Below, piece by piece: positions 33,099 through 43,147 of a stretch of DNA of 64,000 nt. The first letter of the stretch is position 1; each line of letters opens with the position of its first letter. The stretch covers positions 1 to 64,000 of the forward strand of contig JAFYZX010000022.1 of NCBI GenBank assembly GCA_017548505.1, read 5' to 3'. The translations under genes were made by a program, and so were the position numbers. This DNA comes from Bacteroidales bacterium (GTDB lineage Bacteria; Bacteroidota; Bacteroidia; Bacteroidales; UBA932). Below the pieces are notes generated by a model. That model did not search any database. It was not told where the DNA came from and was given only the letters and a program-made list of their open reading frames with translations.

Positions 33099-34354
33099 TA
33101 GTCAATAGCTTTGTCCTGAATGTCGGTATCTCCGCTGTAGAAGCCTTGCTCGTGCTTCTTCTTGATCTCTGCCCAGGCCTTGAGAGTGTATTCCACGTGC
33201 TCCATCTGGTGCATCTGGGTACAGATAAGGCGGAACATAATAACTCCCTGAGGAACAACAGGATAAACAACTACGGAGCAGAAGATGTTGTAGTTCTCCC
33301 TGAGGTCTACAAGCATGTTGGTTGCCTCAGGAACGGTTCCGTGAACGAATACCGGAGTGATGCAGGCCTCTGCAGGTCCAACGTCAAATCCAAGCTCTCT
33401 GAGTCCGTTCTGAAGGGCTCTGGCTATCTTGAAAAGATGCTTTCTGCGGTCGTCTCCCTTGCGGATCAGGTCAAGCCTCTTGAGGTTGCCCTCTACGAAA
33501 GGCATTGGAAGGCTCTTTGCGTAAATCTGGCTGCGGAGATTGTAGCGGAGGTAGTTGATAATGTCCTTAGGACCTGCAACGAAACCTCCTATAGAGGCCA
33601 TTGCCTTTGCAAAGGCACCGAAATAAAGGTCGATACCATCCATACAGTGGAGTTCCTCGCTCGTGCCTCTTCCGTGCTCTCCCATAACGCCGAATCCGTG
33701 GGCATCGTCGATGAGTATTCTGAACTTGTATTTTTTCTTGAGCTCAACGATCTTGTCAAGGATTCCCATTGCTCCGGTCATTCCGTAAACTCCCTCAGTA
33801 ACAAGCAGTACGCCTCCGCCCTGCTCTTCTGCTCTCTTGGTGGCTCTGGCAAGAACTTTCTCGCAGTCTGCGATGTCGTTATGGGCGTATTTCATACGGT
33901 AGCCGATGTGGAGTCTGAGGCCATCCATAATGCAGGCGTGGCACTCCTCGTCATAAACCGCAACGTCTCTTCTTGTCAAGAGAGCGTCAAGGGTGGAAAT
34001 CATTCCCTGGTATCCGAAGTTGAACAGGAAGGCGTCCTCCTTGCACTCGAACTCGGCGAGTTCTCTCTCAAGCTGCTCGTGAAGGGAAGTGTGGCCGCTC
34101 ATCATTCTTGCGCCCATAGGATAAGCCAAACCCCATTTTGCTGCAGCCTCGGCATCAACCTTCCTGACTTCCGGATCATTGGCAAGCCCGAGATAGTTGT
34201 TGAATGTCCAGGCAAGCATCTTCTTGCCCTGGAATGTCATGTAAGGCTGGATTTCACCTTCCAGTTTAGGGAACATGAAATATCCTTTGGCTCTTTTGCG
34301 GTACTGTCCGAGCGGACCGCCCTCGTTCTGTTGAATTCTTTCAAAAATGTCCAT
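33098..34354 (-). CDS. spt: Serine palmitoyltransferase-type alpha-oxoamine synthase
   Basis: This PLP enzyme of the alpha-oxoamine synthase family joins serine and palmitoyl-CoA to give 3-ketosphinganine. The family is recognised by N-N-Y-L-G-L, G-A-R-M-M-S-G-H-T, D-D-A-H-G-F-G near 240 and the PLP-lysine region F-G-A-F-A-K-A-M near 275-282. BioF/KBL enzymes are close relatives. The N-terminus (Gly-Tyr-Phe-Met-Phe, then Met-Thr-Phe-Gln-Gly-Lys) and the sphingolipid-producing phylum favour SPT. The gene is coupled to the SDR downstream. No acyl carrier or biotin genes are near, which argues against BioF. Confidence 0.82.
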   Translation of the reverse strand: MDIFERIQQNEGGPLGQYRKRAKGYFMFPKLEGEIQPYMTFQGKKMLAWTFNNYLGLANDPEVRKVDAEAAAKWGLAYPMGARMMSGHTSLHEQLERELAEFECKEDAFLFNFGYQGMISTLDALLTRRDVAVYDEECHACIMDGLRLHIGYRMKYAHNDIADCEKVLARATKRAEEQGGGVLLVTEGVYGMTGAMGILDKIVELKKKYKFRILIDDAHGFGVMGEHGRGTSEELHCMDGIDLYFGAFAKAMASIGGFVAGPKDIINYLRYNLRSQIYAKSLPMPFVEGNLKRLDLIRKGDDRRKHLFKIARALQNGLRELGFDVGPAEACITPVFVHGTVPEATNMLVDLRENYNIFCSVVVYPVVPQGVIMFRLICTQMHQMEHVEYTLKAWAEIKKKHEQGFYSGDTDIQDKAID

Positions 34355-34366
34355 TTTATAATAGTT

Positions 34367-35515
34367 TTATCTTACTCTCAGTTTTTGTCCGGCACGGATC
34401 AATGTGCCTCTCAGTCCGTTGAGTTTCTGGATCTTGGCTACAGTCGTGCCATTGCGGCGGGCGATTGCTCCCAGGGTGTCTCCCTTGCGTACTGTAACGG
34501 TCTTGGCTCCCTTAGCGTTCTTGGCATTTCCCTTGGACTTCTTGCCCTTGCCTTTGGATGCCTTGCCCTTGCGGTCTCTTGATTTCTTGGAGAACTTCTG
34601 GTTCTGGTAGCGGAAATTGTCCCTGGTCAGAACCAGAGTCTTGTCGTGGATCTTTCCGGTATCAAAATTGATGGCGTCTCTAGGGTTGATTGGGTTGCCA
34701 AGGTAACGGAGCTCGAAGTGAAGATGAGGGCCAGTGCTTCTTCCGGTGCTTCCGCCCAGTCCCACTGGCTCTCCGGCCTTAAGGTGCTGGCCTTCTTCCA
34801 CCAGAATCTTGCTCATGTGCCCGTAGAGAGTCTCCAGTCCATTCTCGTGCCTTACTACAACATAGTAGCCGTAGCCTCTCTTGTTGAACTTGTTGATTCT
34901 CACAACGCCGTTGTCAAAGGCGCTGCGGATTGTGTCGCCGATTAAAACCTTAAGGTCAATTCCGGCGTGGAGCCTTCCCCAACGGCCTCCAAATTCGCTG
35001 GTTACATACTTGTATCCAGGAGATGTATAGCTGCTCACGTCAATCCTGACCGTATCGGTCATCTCGGAAAGCTTAACGTTGTAAGGGTTGATGGAGGCGT
35101 TAGTCCAGATGTTGTACTCCTCCGGCGTGTCGGAGTAGTCTATATCATCGTCTTCGTCATCGTCTTCCTCCTCTCTCTGAATCTCCTTGGTATATTCAAC
35201 GATGTTGAAGGAGCCCTCGTACTTGCTGCCCTTGTCAGGGGTAGGAATCGTAATTTCAGGCACATATCCGATTTCCGAATAAATGTCCGAGTAAAGCTCG
35301 TCAAGAGTATTTCCGGTTATCGCGGAGTAGGAGATGTTCCACAGCCTGTCCTTAGGCATGAGCAGGTGGACGGGAATAACATACGGTTCCTCCGCCTCCT
35401 GCTTGCGGAAAATGCTTTTGATTGACTCCTTGAACTTTGACTGTGCGAGTGCTTCAGGAGCTGCCAACAGCAGGACAAGAAGCAATGCGTATATGAACTT
35501 TGCCTTTCTAAGCAT
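34367..35515 (-). CDS. Secreted M23 metallopeptidase with C-terminal LysM
   Basis: The start is taken at 35515 (Met-Leu-Arg-Lys), which overlaps the gyrB stop by 8 bases and opens directly with a signal peptide; an ATG ten codons earlier is possible. A very acidic linker (E-E-D-D-D-E-D-D type) stands near residue 130. The M23 domain carries G-G-R-W-G-R-L-H-A-G-I-D-L near 185-197 and H-L-H-F-E-L near 275, both zinc-binding. A Lys/Gly-rich basic linker leads to a LysM peptidoglycan-binding module at the C-terminus (about 340-382). It likely cuts cross-links in the cell wall. Confidence 0.88.
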   Translation of the reverse strand: MLRKAKFIYALLLVLLLAAPEALAQSKFKESIKSIFRKQEAEEPYVIPVHLLMPKDRLWNISYSAITGNTLDELYSDIYSEIGYVPEITIPTPDKGSKYEGSFNIVEYTKEIQREEEDDDEDDDIDYSDTPEEYNIWTNASINPYNVKLSEMTDTVRIDVSSYTSPGYKYVTSEFGGRWGRLHAGIDLKVLIGDTIRSAFDNGVVRINKFNKRGYGYYVVVRHENGLETLYGHMSKILVEEGQHLKAGEPVGLGGSTGRSTGPHLHFELRYLGNPINPRDAINFDTGKIHDKTLVLTRDNFRYQNQKFSKKSRDRKGKASKGKGKKSKGNAKNAKGAKTVTVRKGDTLGAIARRNGTTVAKIQKLNGLRGTLIRAGQKLRVR

Positions 35516-37505
35516 CGATGTTTGCGTATTTTGCGTGCTGCTCAATGAATTCCCTTCTTGGCGGAACGTCGTCTCCCATAAGCATGGAGAAGATTCTGTC
35601 TGCCTCGGCAGCGTTTTCTATATAAACCTTTCTCAGGATTCTGTGTTCAGGATCCATTGTCGTATCCGCCAGCTGGTCCTGGCTCATTTCTCCCAGACCT
35701 TTGTACCTCTGGATTCTCACGCTGTTGATTCCTCCCAGCTCTTCTATGATCTTGTCCTTTTCCTCGTCGCTCCAGCAGTAGTTTGGCTTAGGCTCCTTCT
35801 GGCTCTTCTTTTCAACCTTGTAGAGAGGAGGGGTTGCGCAATAAACATATCCGTTCTTGATCAGATCCACCATATAGCGGAAGAAGAATGTCAGGATCAG
35901 GGTGGTGATATGCGCTCCGTCCACGTCGGCGTCGGCCATGATGATAATCTTGTGATAACGGAGCTTGCTGAGGTTCAGGGCCTTGCTGTCTTCCTCGGTT
36001 CCTACGGTAACTCCCAGAGCAGTGTAGATGTTACGTATGGTGTCGCTGTCAAATACCTTGTGCTCCATAGCCTTCTCGACGTTAAGGATCTTTCCCCTAA
36101 GCGGAAGGACTGCCTGGTACTGGCGGTTTCTTCCCTCCTTGGCGGTACCGCCTGCGGAATCTCCCTCAACGATGAAAAGCTCGCACTTTGAAGGGTCGCG
36201 GTCTGAGCAGTCCGCCAGCTTGTCCGGCATTCCCACTCCGCTCATTCCGCTCTTTCTCTGGACCATCTCGCGTGCCTTGCGGGCTGCCTGCCTTGCCTGG
36301 GCTGCCAGGATAACCTTATCCACGATTTTCCTTGCTTCGGCAGGATTTTCCTCAAGGTAATTCTCCAGAGCCTCGCTGACTGCCTTGCTGACAGCGGAAC
36401 GGACCTCGGCGTTCCCGAGCTTGGTCTTTGTCTGTCCCTCAAACTGAGGCTCGGCGACCTTAACGGAAATTACAGCGGTAAGACCCTCGCGGAAGTCATC
36501 CGGAGAAATCTCAACCTTTGCCTTCTTCAAAAGGTCATTCTTGTCTGCGTATCCCTTGAGGGTGGAAGTAAGTCCGCCGCGGAAACCGGTCAGGTGGGTT
36601 CCGCCCTCTATGGTGTTGATATTGTTTACATAAGAATGAACATTCTCGCTGTACTCGGTATTGTACTGCATCGCGATTTCAATAGGGATGCCGGTCTTGT
36701 CCGTCTCCAGATAGATCGGTTTCTCGGTAAGATGCGTGCGGTTGCCGTCCAGGTAAGCCACAAACTCCTTCAGGCCTTCCTCGGAATAGAATACCTGCTT
36801 CTTTTCCACAGCAACTTCCTGTCCGTCATCGCCTATCTCGACATCCTTGGCCCTCTTGTCTGTAAGAGTAAGGCGAACCTTCTTGTTAAGGAATGCCAGC
36901 TCGCGGAGCCTGGTTGCCAGAGTCTCGTAGTTGTAAACTGTTGTGAGGGTGAAGATTTCAGGATCCGGACGGAAGGTGATGGTTGTTCCGGTATCTGAAG
37001 CCTCGCCGATGACGGTTACTTCGCTTGTCGGCTTGCCCTTTGAATACTCCTGCACGAAAATCTTGCCTTCCCTGTGTATTTCCGCCCTCAGGTAAATGGA
37101 CAGAGCGTTTACGCAGCTTACACCCACGCCGTGAAGTCCTCCGGAAACCTTGTAGCTACCCTTGTTGAACTTACCTCCCGCGTGCAGTATGGTAAGGACC
37201 ACTTCCAGGGCGCTGCGGTGCTCCTTCTCGTGCATTCCGGTAGGGATGCCTCGGCCGTTATCCGATACGGTAATGGAATTGTCCCCGTTGATGGTTACGT
37301 TTATCTCGTTGCAGAAACCTGCGAGAGCCTCGTCTATGGAATTGTCCACAACCTCGTACACCAGATGGTGCAGACCTCTCTCTCCGATATCTCCGATATA
37401 CATGGACGGACGCTTTCTGACAGCCTCCAACCCTTCAAGTACCTGAATACTTTCCGCATTGTAGTTCTCCTGCGGGGTATTCTGCTTCATCTCATTTTCG
37501 CTCAT
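35508..37505 (-). CDS. gyrB: DNA gyrase subunit B
   Basis: GyrB is the ATPase subunit of DNA gyrase. Motifs: E-V-V-D-N-S-I-D-E-A near 50 (ATP site), G-R-G-I-P near 88, G-L-H-G-V-G-V-S near 128, the Toprim E-G-D-S-A-G-G near 440, and D-A-D-V-D-G-A-H near 515. The C-terminal Q-R-Y-K-G-L-G-E-M is present. At 665 aa with no large insertion it has Bacteroidota GyrB length. ParE is the alternative, but the N-terminus favours GyrB. Confidence 0.93.
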   Translation of the reverse strand: MSENEMKQNTPQENYNAESIQVLEGLEAVRKRPSMYIGDIGERGLHHLVYEVVDNSIDEALAGFCNEINVTINGDNSITVSDNGRGIPTGMHEKEHRSALEVVLTILHAGGKFNKGSYKVSGGLHGVGVSCVNALSIYLRAEIHREGKIFVQEYSKGKPTSEVTVIGEASDTGTTITFRPDPEIFTLTTVYNYETLATRLRELAFLNKKVRLTLTDKRAKDVEIGDDGQEVAVEKKQVFYSEEGLKEFVAYLDGNRTHLTEKPIYLETDKTGIPIEIAMQYNTEYSENVHSYVNNINTIEGGTHLTGFRGGLTSTLKGYADKNDLLKKAKVEISPDDFREGLTAVISVKVAEPQFEGQTKTKLGNAEVRSAVSKAVSEALENYLEENPAEARKIVDKVILAAQARQAARKAREMVQRKSGMSGVGMPDKLADCSDRDPSKCELFIVEGDSAGGTAKEGRNRQYQAVLPLRGKILNVEKAMEHKVFDSDTIRNIYTALGVTVGTEEDSKALNLSKLRYHKIIIMADADVDGAHITTLILTFFFRYMVDLIKNGYVYCATPPLYKVEKKSQKEPKPNYCWSDEEKDKIIEELGGINSVRIQRYKGLGEMSQDQLADTTMDPEHRILRKVYIENAAEADRIFSMLMGDDVPPRREFIEQHAKYANIDA

Positions 37506-37543
37506 TTTTCCTTAAAATTTAATCAAGCAAATTTAGGAAAAAA

Positions 37544-39382
37544 TCAGAACTTAATCAAGAGTCCGAAGCCAACATTTATGCCCTTTTCCACATACATTCC
37601 CCAGTTGACGCGGCGGGCGTTTAGGAGGTTGCCTCCGTTGACGTATGCAGTAAAGTGATTGTCAATGACATACTGGGCATAAACACCCAAGTCTGCATAG
37701 CCCTTGTACTTTATTTTCTGACCGTTGTACAGGAAGGCGGAAGCAGGGGTGGAACTCCGTGCATAAAGGGTTGCTCCCACGAACAGTTTTTCATCCCAGT
37801 TTGCCTCGGCATAGATATTGGCTTCAAACGGGGCGTAACCGGCTGGTTTTCCCTTAACGGCATAATCTTCAGGAGCCGGTGTGGCAATGCTCAGCCCGTC
37901 AACTCCAGGAATGGATCCGCCGTACCTTTCTCCGTCTGTCCAGAACGAGAACTTTGCGTCCGCTCCGGCTGCAAAACCTTCTGTCTTGTAGCCCAGCTTG
38001 CCGCCAAGGAATCCTTCATAATGGTTGGAATAGACAGCATCCAGAGGATTGCCGGCAAACTGGAGCATTCCCTTGCGGTATGCCCCACCGAGATATACGT
38101 CATAATCAACTTCTTCAGAGGCTTTTCCCTTGATACCGGCCTTTGTGAACAGAGGAGTTCCGCTTTCCCTAAGGTCTATCATTGGAGACAGATACGGGGC
38201 TCTTTCAAGCAGGGAGGCATAACTGTTTATAACGTTTCCTCCGTCTGCAAGGGCGTAGGCCCAGGTCTTCTCGTCGTCCATCTTGTAGGTTATGGAAACC
38301 TTAGGGGAAATATAGTTGTGGTATTTGTCTCCGCCATCCTTGTTGGTGAAGCAGAAGCTGATTCTGGCCCCCAGATCCATAGACACGCGGTTTCTGCGCA
38401 GCTTGTAGGAAAGGGTTCCTTCCATAAGGCTCAAGTGATAATCCTGGGCATCCTTGTAAATGGCTGTCTGGGAGTTGATACCGGCCGTAACCATAGAATA
38501 CTTGCCAATGGTCGGTCCGGCCTCCAGATTGAACTTTATCAGGTTCTCCTTGAGTTTAAGGTTGGTAGGTCCGAATCCGAACTTGGCGTCGTCAGAGGTA
38601 TGGGTTACGCTGAACCTTGCATCGTATCTTACCGTTCCGCTGTAATCCTCTGAATCCAGACTGTTTGCTCCCATGGAAAATTCAAACTGGTTGCAGGTGT
38701 GGGAGAGATTGTCCTTCATAAAGCCCTTTTTGTTGTAGTTTTCAATGTCAAAGGCAACTCCTTTTTCCTTGAATCTTGCTATGTCCACACCGTAGTAATT
38801 GTAGTATGAGTTGCGGAAACCGATTCCCGCATCCAGCTGGTGCTCGTCCCAAAGGTGGGTGTAGGATACCCCGGCAGTGTTTTTGACCTGTTTAGCCTGG
38901 GCATCGTTGTTGAGTGCGAAAACCTTGCCCGAAGCATCCACGTCTGCAAGCTTTGCCGTACCGTAGTAGGAATCGTGGGCGGCCTTTACGGTCACGATAT
39001 CCGAATTGCTTCCGGTATCAGGCTGCCACCACAGCCCCAGAGTAGGGGCAAACGGGAACGATACGCCGATTTTTGCGGCAAATGACGGCACTTCAGGCTT
39101 CAGTGCGGAGGAAACCTTTGCGGACGGCATCGGAGAGAAAGAATAGAGGTCTTTTATCTGCCGGTCCTGAATCCGGTAATCCATATTCAGGTCAAACTTT
39201 TTCAGGGTGTCCGAAAAGTCGATCCTCAACGCCCCTTTCTTTGCTCCGGTAAGATCCGTTTCATAATCCTTCTTCACTTCCACTTTTCCGCCCGGGTTCT
39301 GGGCAAACGAGGCTGTAGAGAGCGAGGCAACAAGTGCTAGCGCCATCAAAGCCTTGAATGTTTTCAGTCTGTTTCTTTTCAT
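37544..39382 (-). CDS. Outer-membrane beta-barrel protein, TonB-receptor-barrel-like
   Basis: I start at 39382 (Met-Lys-Arg-Asn) where a signal peptide begins. The mature protein is almost wholly amphipathic strands ending in a C-terminal Phe (Leu-Leu-Ile-Lys-Phe). No plug domain or TonB box is evident, yet the strand pattern looks like a large barrel. It lies 30 bases downstream of a large TPR gene, a pairing common in Bacteroidota envelope loci. It may be a partner of the TPR protein; function is otherwise unknown. Confidence 0.75.
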   Translation of the reverse strand: MKRNRLKTFKALMALALVASLSTASFAQNPGGKVEVKKDYETDLTGAKKGALRIDFSDTLKKFDLNMDYRIQDRQIKDLYSFSPMPSAKVSSALKPEVPSFAAKIGVSFPFAPTLGLWWQPDTGSNSDIVTVKAAHDSYYGTAKLADVDASGKVFALNNDAQAKQVKNTAGVSYTHLWDEHQLDAGIGFRNSYYNYYGVDIARFKEKGVAFDIENYNKKGFMKDNLSHTCNQFEFSMGANSLDSEDYSGTVRYDARFSVTHTSDDAKFGFGPTNLKLKENLIKFNLEAGPTIGKYSMVTAGINSQTAIYKDAQDYHLSLMEGTLSYKLRRNRVSMDLGARISFCFTNKDGGDKYHNYISPKVSITYKMDDEKTWAYALADGGNVINSYASLLERAPYLSPMIDLRESGTPLFTKAGIKGKASEEVDYDVYLGGAYRKGMLQFAGNPLDAVYSNHYEGFLGGKLGYKTEGFAAGADAKFSFWTDGERYGGSIPGVDGLSIATPAPEDYAVKGKPAGYAPFEANIYAEANWDEKLFVGATLYARSSTPASAFLYNGQKIKYKGYADLGVYAQYVIDNHFTAYVNGGNLLNARRVNWGMYVEKGINVGFGLLIKF

Positions 39383-39412
39383 ATCGTTGATTATCATATT
39401 ATTCTGCGATTG

Positions 39413-41253
39413 TTACTTCTTCGGTTTCATTTTGGCTGCCTGCTGTGCACGGGTCTTGGCGGTTTCCTTTATCTGGGCATCCTCTCCATCGTAAGATGAC
39501 GCAATGCTCTTGTAAACGGCTTCTGCCTGCTCGTAATCTTCCTGGTCATAGTAACTGTCTCCAAGAATCAGGTAGCATTTTGCCAGCCAGGTGCGGTCTA
39601 TTACCTGCTCCGAGAGCTCAAATACCATATTCTCAACCTTCTCGAACTTTCCCCTGTCGTAAGTGTCTTTTACAAGCAGATATGCGGCCTCGCCTCCGAC
39701 CTCATCCGCCGTTCCTTCCGCAACAAACTTGAGCGGTTCAAGGGCTTTATCCGCATCTCCCATTGCCAGATATGATTTGGCAATGTAGTAGGCAATATAT
39801 TTCTTTTGGCTTGCCGGCGAATAGTTCATCTCCATCAATTCAGACGATCTTTCAATGATTTTGTTGTATTCCTTGGCCTTGTAAAGCATCTCGACTCCAT
39901 TTCCAATGCAGAGAGTAGGTAATACTGTGTTCCCTTCTGCTCTGGCAAGTGAATCCAGATGGAAATATGCCTGAGCCGCCCCCTTGTAATCTGCAATCAG
40001 GGAAAGGCTTTCTGCCAGGTAATACCAGGATTTGGACGGATTGTAATCCGGGTGCTCGGCGATGAAGGATTTGAACGCTTCTGCCGCCGAATCGAATTTC
40101 TCCGCCAGGAATATCTGTTCAGCCGCATTAAACAGCATTTTTGCGTTATCGCCACCGGCAGAATCGTTTCCGCCCTTTTGGGAAACCCACTTGAAGAACT
40201 CGTCCGGATTACCTTCCTCGTTGCAGATATTCTGGTAGGCGTTCATTGCCGCCTGGACTTCTTCAGAAGACAGGTCGCTTTCGGCAGCCTTGCGGTAGCA
40301 TTCCTTGGCCTTTGAACTGTTGTTCTGGTTAGCGTAAAGCATACCCAGTTCCATCAATGCCTTGCCGTAGAACAGGCTGTCCACCGGATTCTCCACGAGG
40401 CTTCTGAAGGCCTTTTCAGCGCCCTTGCTGTCTGAAGACTGGAGTCTTGTCCTTCCAAGTTCATACAAAAGTTCCGTGTATTGGGATGCGGTAGAATAAT
40501 AGTCGGAAGCATATTTTCCAAGAATCTCGAGCTTTTTTCTGGTGTTTCCCATAAGCCCTTGGCTTATAGCTTCCTGAAGAGGCGCGTACAGATCATTTTC
40601 GGCCGTTGTCCGGCTCAGAGACGAATAAAGTTTTGAGGCCTGGGCAAAGTCTCTCTGCATAAACTTGCAGTCTGCCATCCTCATCTTGGCTTCAAGTGAG
40701 TAGTCTCCGTTTTCTCCAGCAAGATCCAGATATTTAGAGAAATCCCTGTAGGCATTGCCTAAGTCCTTGAGCCTGAAGCGGGCATAACCGCTGTTGAAAA
40801 ACGATACCGGATATTCCCCGGTCCCCTTGAACAGTTTTGCGGCCTGGAGCCTTTCCAGAACATCCAGGGCTTCGCGATTCTTTTCCGTTCGGAAATAACT
40901 CTCCGCCAGCCAGAAATCGGCGAGGTTGGAAACTTTGATATCAGAATCATTTTCCGCGGCATTGTCCAGAAACTCCGCAGCAGCAGAATATCTGCCCTCG
41001 TTCATGAAGGCAATTCCTCTGAAGAAGTTTGCTTTCTGAAGATTCTTCTTGTCGGCAGCGGTAGGGGAGGAAATCTTTTCCAGAGCAGTTATTGCATCCT
41101 GGAAGTTATTGTCCTCAAGGCACTTTGCTGCAATATACCCGTATGTTTCATCCTGCTTTGCAGCAGATGAAGGATACTTGTCCAGATACTCGTACAGATG
41201 GTCTGCGTTGCCCCACAGGTCGAAGCTAAGTTTCGCATAGTTGAAGAACGCGT
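39413..41253 (-). pseudogene. Tetratricopeptide-repeat protein, C-terminal piece after a frameshift
   Basis: An ATG at 41005 gives a 530-aa product made of TPR-type helix pairs (for example A-L-M-E-L-G-M-L-Y-A-N-Q and A-E-A-V-Y-K-S-I-A). In the same frame the coding sense continues upstream to about 41253 with more TPR-like sequence, without a stop. The upstream gene ends at 41254 in another frame, so a one-base loss near 41255-41262 has cut one protein of about 960 residues in two. Such large periplasmic TPR proteins stand next to outer-membrane barrels in Bacteroidota. The piece may still be made from the internal ATG. Confidence 0.75.
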
Positions 41254-42300
41254 CTACTTGACCTCCGGGTTGAAGTCCATCTCAGATGCTTTCCTGAAAG
41301 CCTCTGCCGCGGACACCTTGTCCTTTTCCTCTATCAGGCAGCGTGCCTGGCGGTAAAGGGCGTTCTGGGTAAGGGAATCCGCATCGCCGAACTGGATGCA
41401 ACTTTCAAACTTCCCGATGGCCTCTCTCCAGTTCCCTTGCTCGTAGGAAAGCATTCCGGAGAAGAAATTGTCCGCCTTGCTGAGTTCTTTCTGCTCCGTA
41501 TAAACCTTGAAAAATTTCTCTGCGTCATTATTCCGGGCCAGAGCGTATGCGGATTCGGAAATTATCCTTGCAAAGTGCGCTTTTTCAGCACCTTCGTATT
41601 TGTTCATATCCGAGGCATGCTCGCAGACATACAGATAATCCTTGAGCATGAAATGGCAGTCCGCCACCATCAGAGGAACCTTCGGATGGCCGGATTTCAG
41701 GAAATAGTTCAGAGCGTTTGCAAAATTCCCTTCCTGGTACTCGGAATATCCGAGATAATACTGGGCTTGGCCATACAATTTGCTCTTCTCCGGGATTTCC
41801 ATTAAGTGATTCTGCGCCTCCACGGTCCTGAAGTCCTTCATCAGGCAGACTCCTTTTTCCAGGAGATAGCGGTCCCGGTCATCCTTGTCTATGTCAGACG
41901 GCTGCAGCTCTTCCATCAGGTCCAGCGCCCTGCCGTAATCTTCCCTTTCAAAATATGCTGATGCCGCGGCAAACCTGATCTTCGGAACAAGCGGTGAAGA
42001 CGGGAATTTGCGTATGTAACTCCTTGCCTGGGCCTCGGCTCCTCTCTGTGAGAGCTTGACGGCGCAGAGCAGCCTGTAGCCTTCCGCCTCCTCGTAGGCC
42101 CTGCTACTAGTGCCCTCTTCCTCCCGGATCTGGCTGGAGGCTTTCTGGAACAGGCTTTGGGCGTTCGGGTATATCTTATTGATGTAAAGTTGTTTGGCCT
42201 CTTTCATATTTTCCTGCCAGTTCTGTGCGGAAAGTAATGAAGGCACTGAAAGAAAGGCGCAAACGGCAATCGCTGAGAATAATTTTCTGTATCTTGTCAT
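41254..42300 (-). pseudogene. Tetratricopeptide-repeat protein, N-terminal piece before a frameshift
   Basis: The start is ATG 42300 (Met-Thr-Arg-Tyr), opening a signal peptide that ends Leu-Leu-Ser-Ala before Gln; an in-frame ATG at 42348 lies in the promoter gap. The mature part has TPR-like pairs such as G-Y-S-E-Y-Q-E-G-N-F-A-N-A-L-N-Y-F and stops with TAG just after Pro-Glu-Val-Lys. In the -1 frame the helical repeat continues straight into the downstream piece with Val-Asp-Ala-Phe-Phe-Asn-Tyr-Ala. No slippery heptamer is seen at the joint, so mutation or a sequencing error is likelier than programmed frameshifting. Confidence 0.75.
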
Positions 42301-42335
42301 AAAATGGAAATCCAACATATAAAAGTAAAAATATT

Positions 42336-42343
42336 TAACTTTG
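42336..42343 (+). promoter_or_regulatory. ftsE promoter -7 box
   Basis: TAACTTTG matches TAnnTTTG and is 27 bases before the ATG at 42371. It rules out the in-frame ATG at 42341 as the start. Confidence 0.5.
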
Positions 42344-42370
42344 TACAAATCAATTTTTGCTGAGAAAATT

Positions 42371-43135
42371 ATGCCACAAACTCAAGGAAACGGATTTGTC
42401 ACGTCAAATGCCCTTCCTCTGGTATTTCTGGAGGGTGTTGACATAGTCAACGACGGCAACCTGATACTCTCTGACGTGAGCTTTAAGGTTAGCCGCGGAG
42501 ATCTTGTCTATCTGGTCGGGAAGGTGGGTAGCGGAAAGAGTTCGATCCTCAAGACTCTGGACGCTGAACTTCCGGTTACCAAGGGCAAGGCCCGGGTGGG
42601 GGACTATGACCTTTCAACTATAAAGAACCGCCAGATTCCTTTACTGAGGCGTAATCTCGGCGTGGTTTTCCAGGATTTCCAGCTCCTGTCAGACCGCACG
42701 GTGGAGGATAACCTGATGTTTGTCCTTAAGGCAACCGGCTGGAACGACGAAAAAAAGATGCGGGAAAGATGCTCCGAAGTTCTTGAAATGGTGGATCTTA
42801 AGACAAAGGCCCACAAGTTGCCTCATCAGCTTAGCGGAGGAGAGCAGCAGAGAGTGGCCATTGCCCGTGCCCTGCTGAACAATCCGGATGTTATTCTTGC
42901 AGACGAGCCTACCGGCAATCTGGATGCCGAGACTGCAGACGGCATAATGACAATTATGATGAAAATCCACCACCAGTACAAACCGGCAATCATAATCGTA
43001 ACTCACAACCGTACCATCATTGACCGCTATCCGGGAAGGGTTCTCCTTTGCAGCGAAGGCCGTCTGAAAGAAGTTACGGAAGATCTCTCTATCAGGGGAA
43101 TAGGGGAGGTTACAACGGAAGATATGCCCGCCTAA
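42371..43135 (+). CDS. ftsE: ABC ATPase FtsE, cell division
   Basis: FtsE with FtsX forms an ABC-type complex that activates cell-wall hydrolases at the division site. Walker A G-K-V-G-S-G-K-S is near residue 46-53, the signature L-S-G-G-E-Q-Q-R-V near 146, and Walker B V-I-L-A-D-E-P near 166-172. The Q-loop segment V-V-F-Q-D-F-Q-L-L is typical of FtsE. A 20-residue leader and a C-terminal tail ending Thr-Glu-Asp-Met-Pro-Ala extend the usual 220 residues. ftsX is not adjacent. Confidence 0.87.
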   Translation: MPQTQGNGFVTSNALPLVFLEGVDIVNDGNLILSDVSFKVSRGDLVYLVGKVGSGKSSILKTLDAELPVTKGKARVGDYDLSTIKNRQIPLLRRNLGVVFQDFQLLSDRTVEDNLMFVLKATGWNDEKKMRERCSEVLEMVDLKTKAHKLPHQLSGGEQQRVAIARALLNNPDVILADEPTGNLDAETADGIMTIMMKIHHQYKPAIIIVTHNRTIIDRYPGRVLLCSEGRLKEVTEDLSIRGIGEVTTEDMPA

Positions 43136-43147
43136 AACTACTCAGCG

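Noticed and set aside
33146..34582. A long plus-strand ORF (478 codons) opposite the serine palmitoyltransferase gene
   Set aside because: It is the reverse-strand shadow of a well-supported gene; its sequence has no coherent domain.
41240..41270. Programmed -1 frameshifting in the TPR gene
   Set aside because: No slippery heptamer or stimulatory hairpin is seen at the joint; a lost base is simpler.
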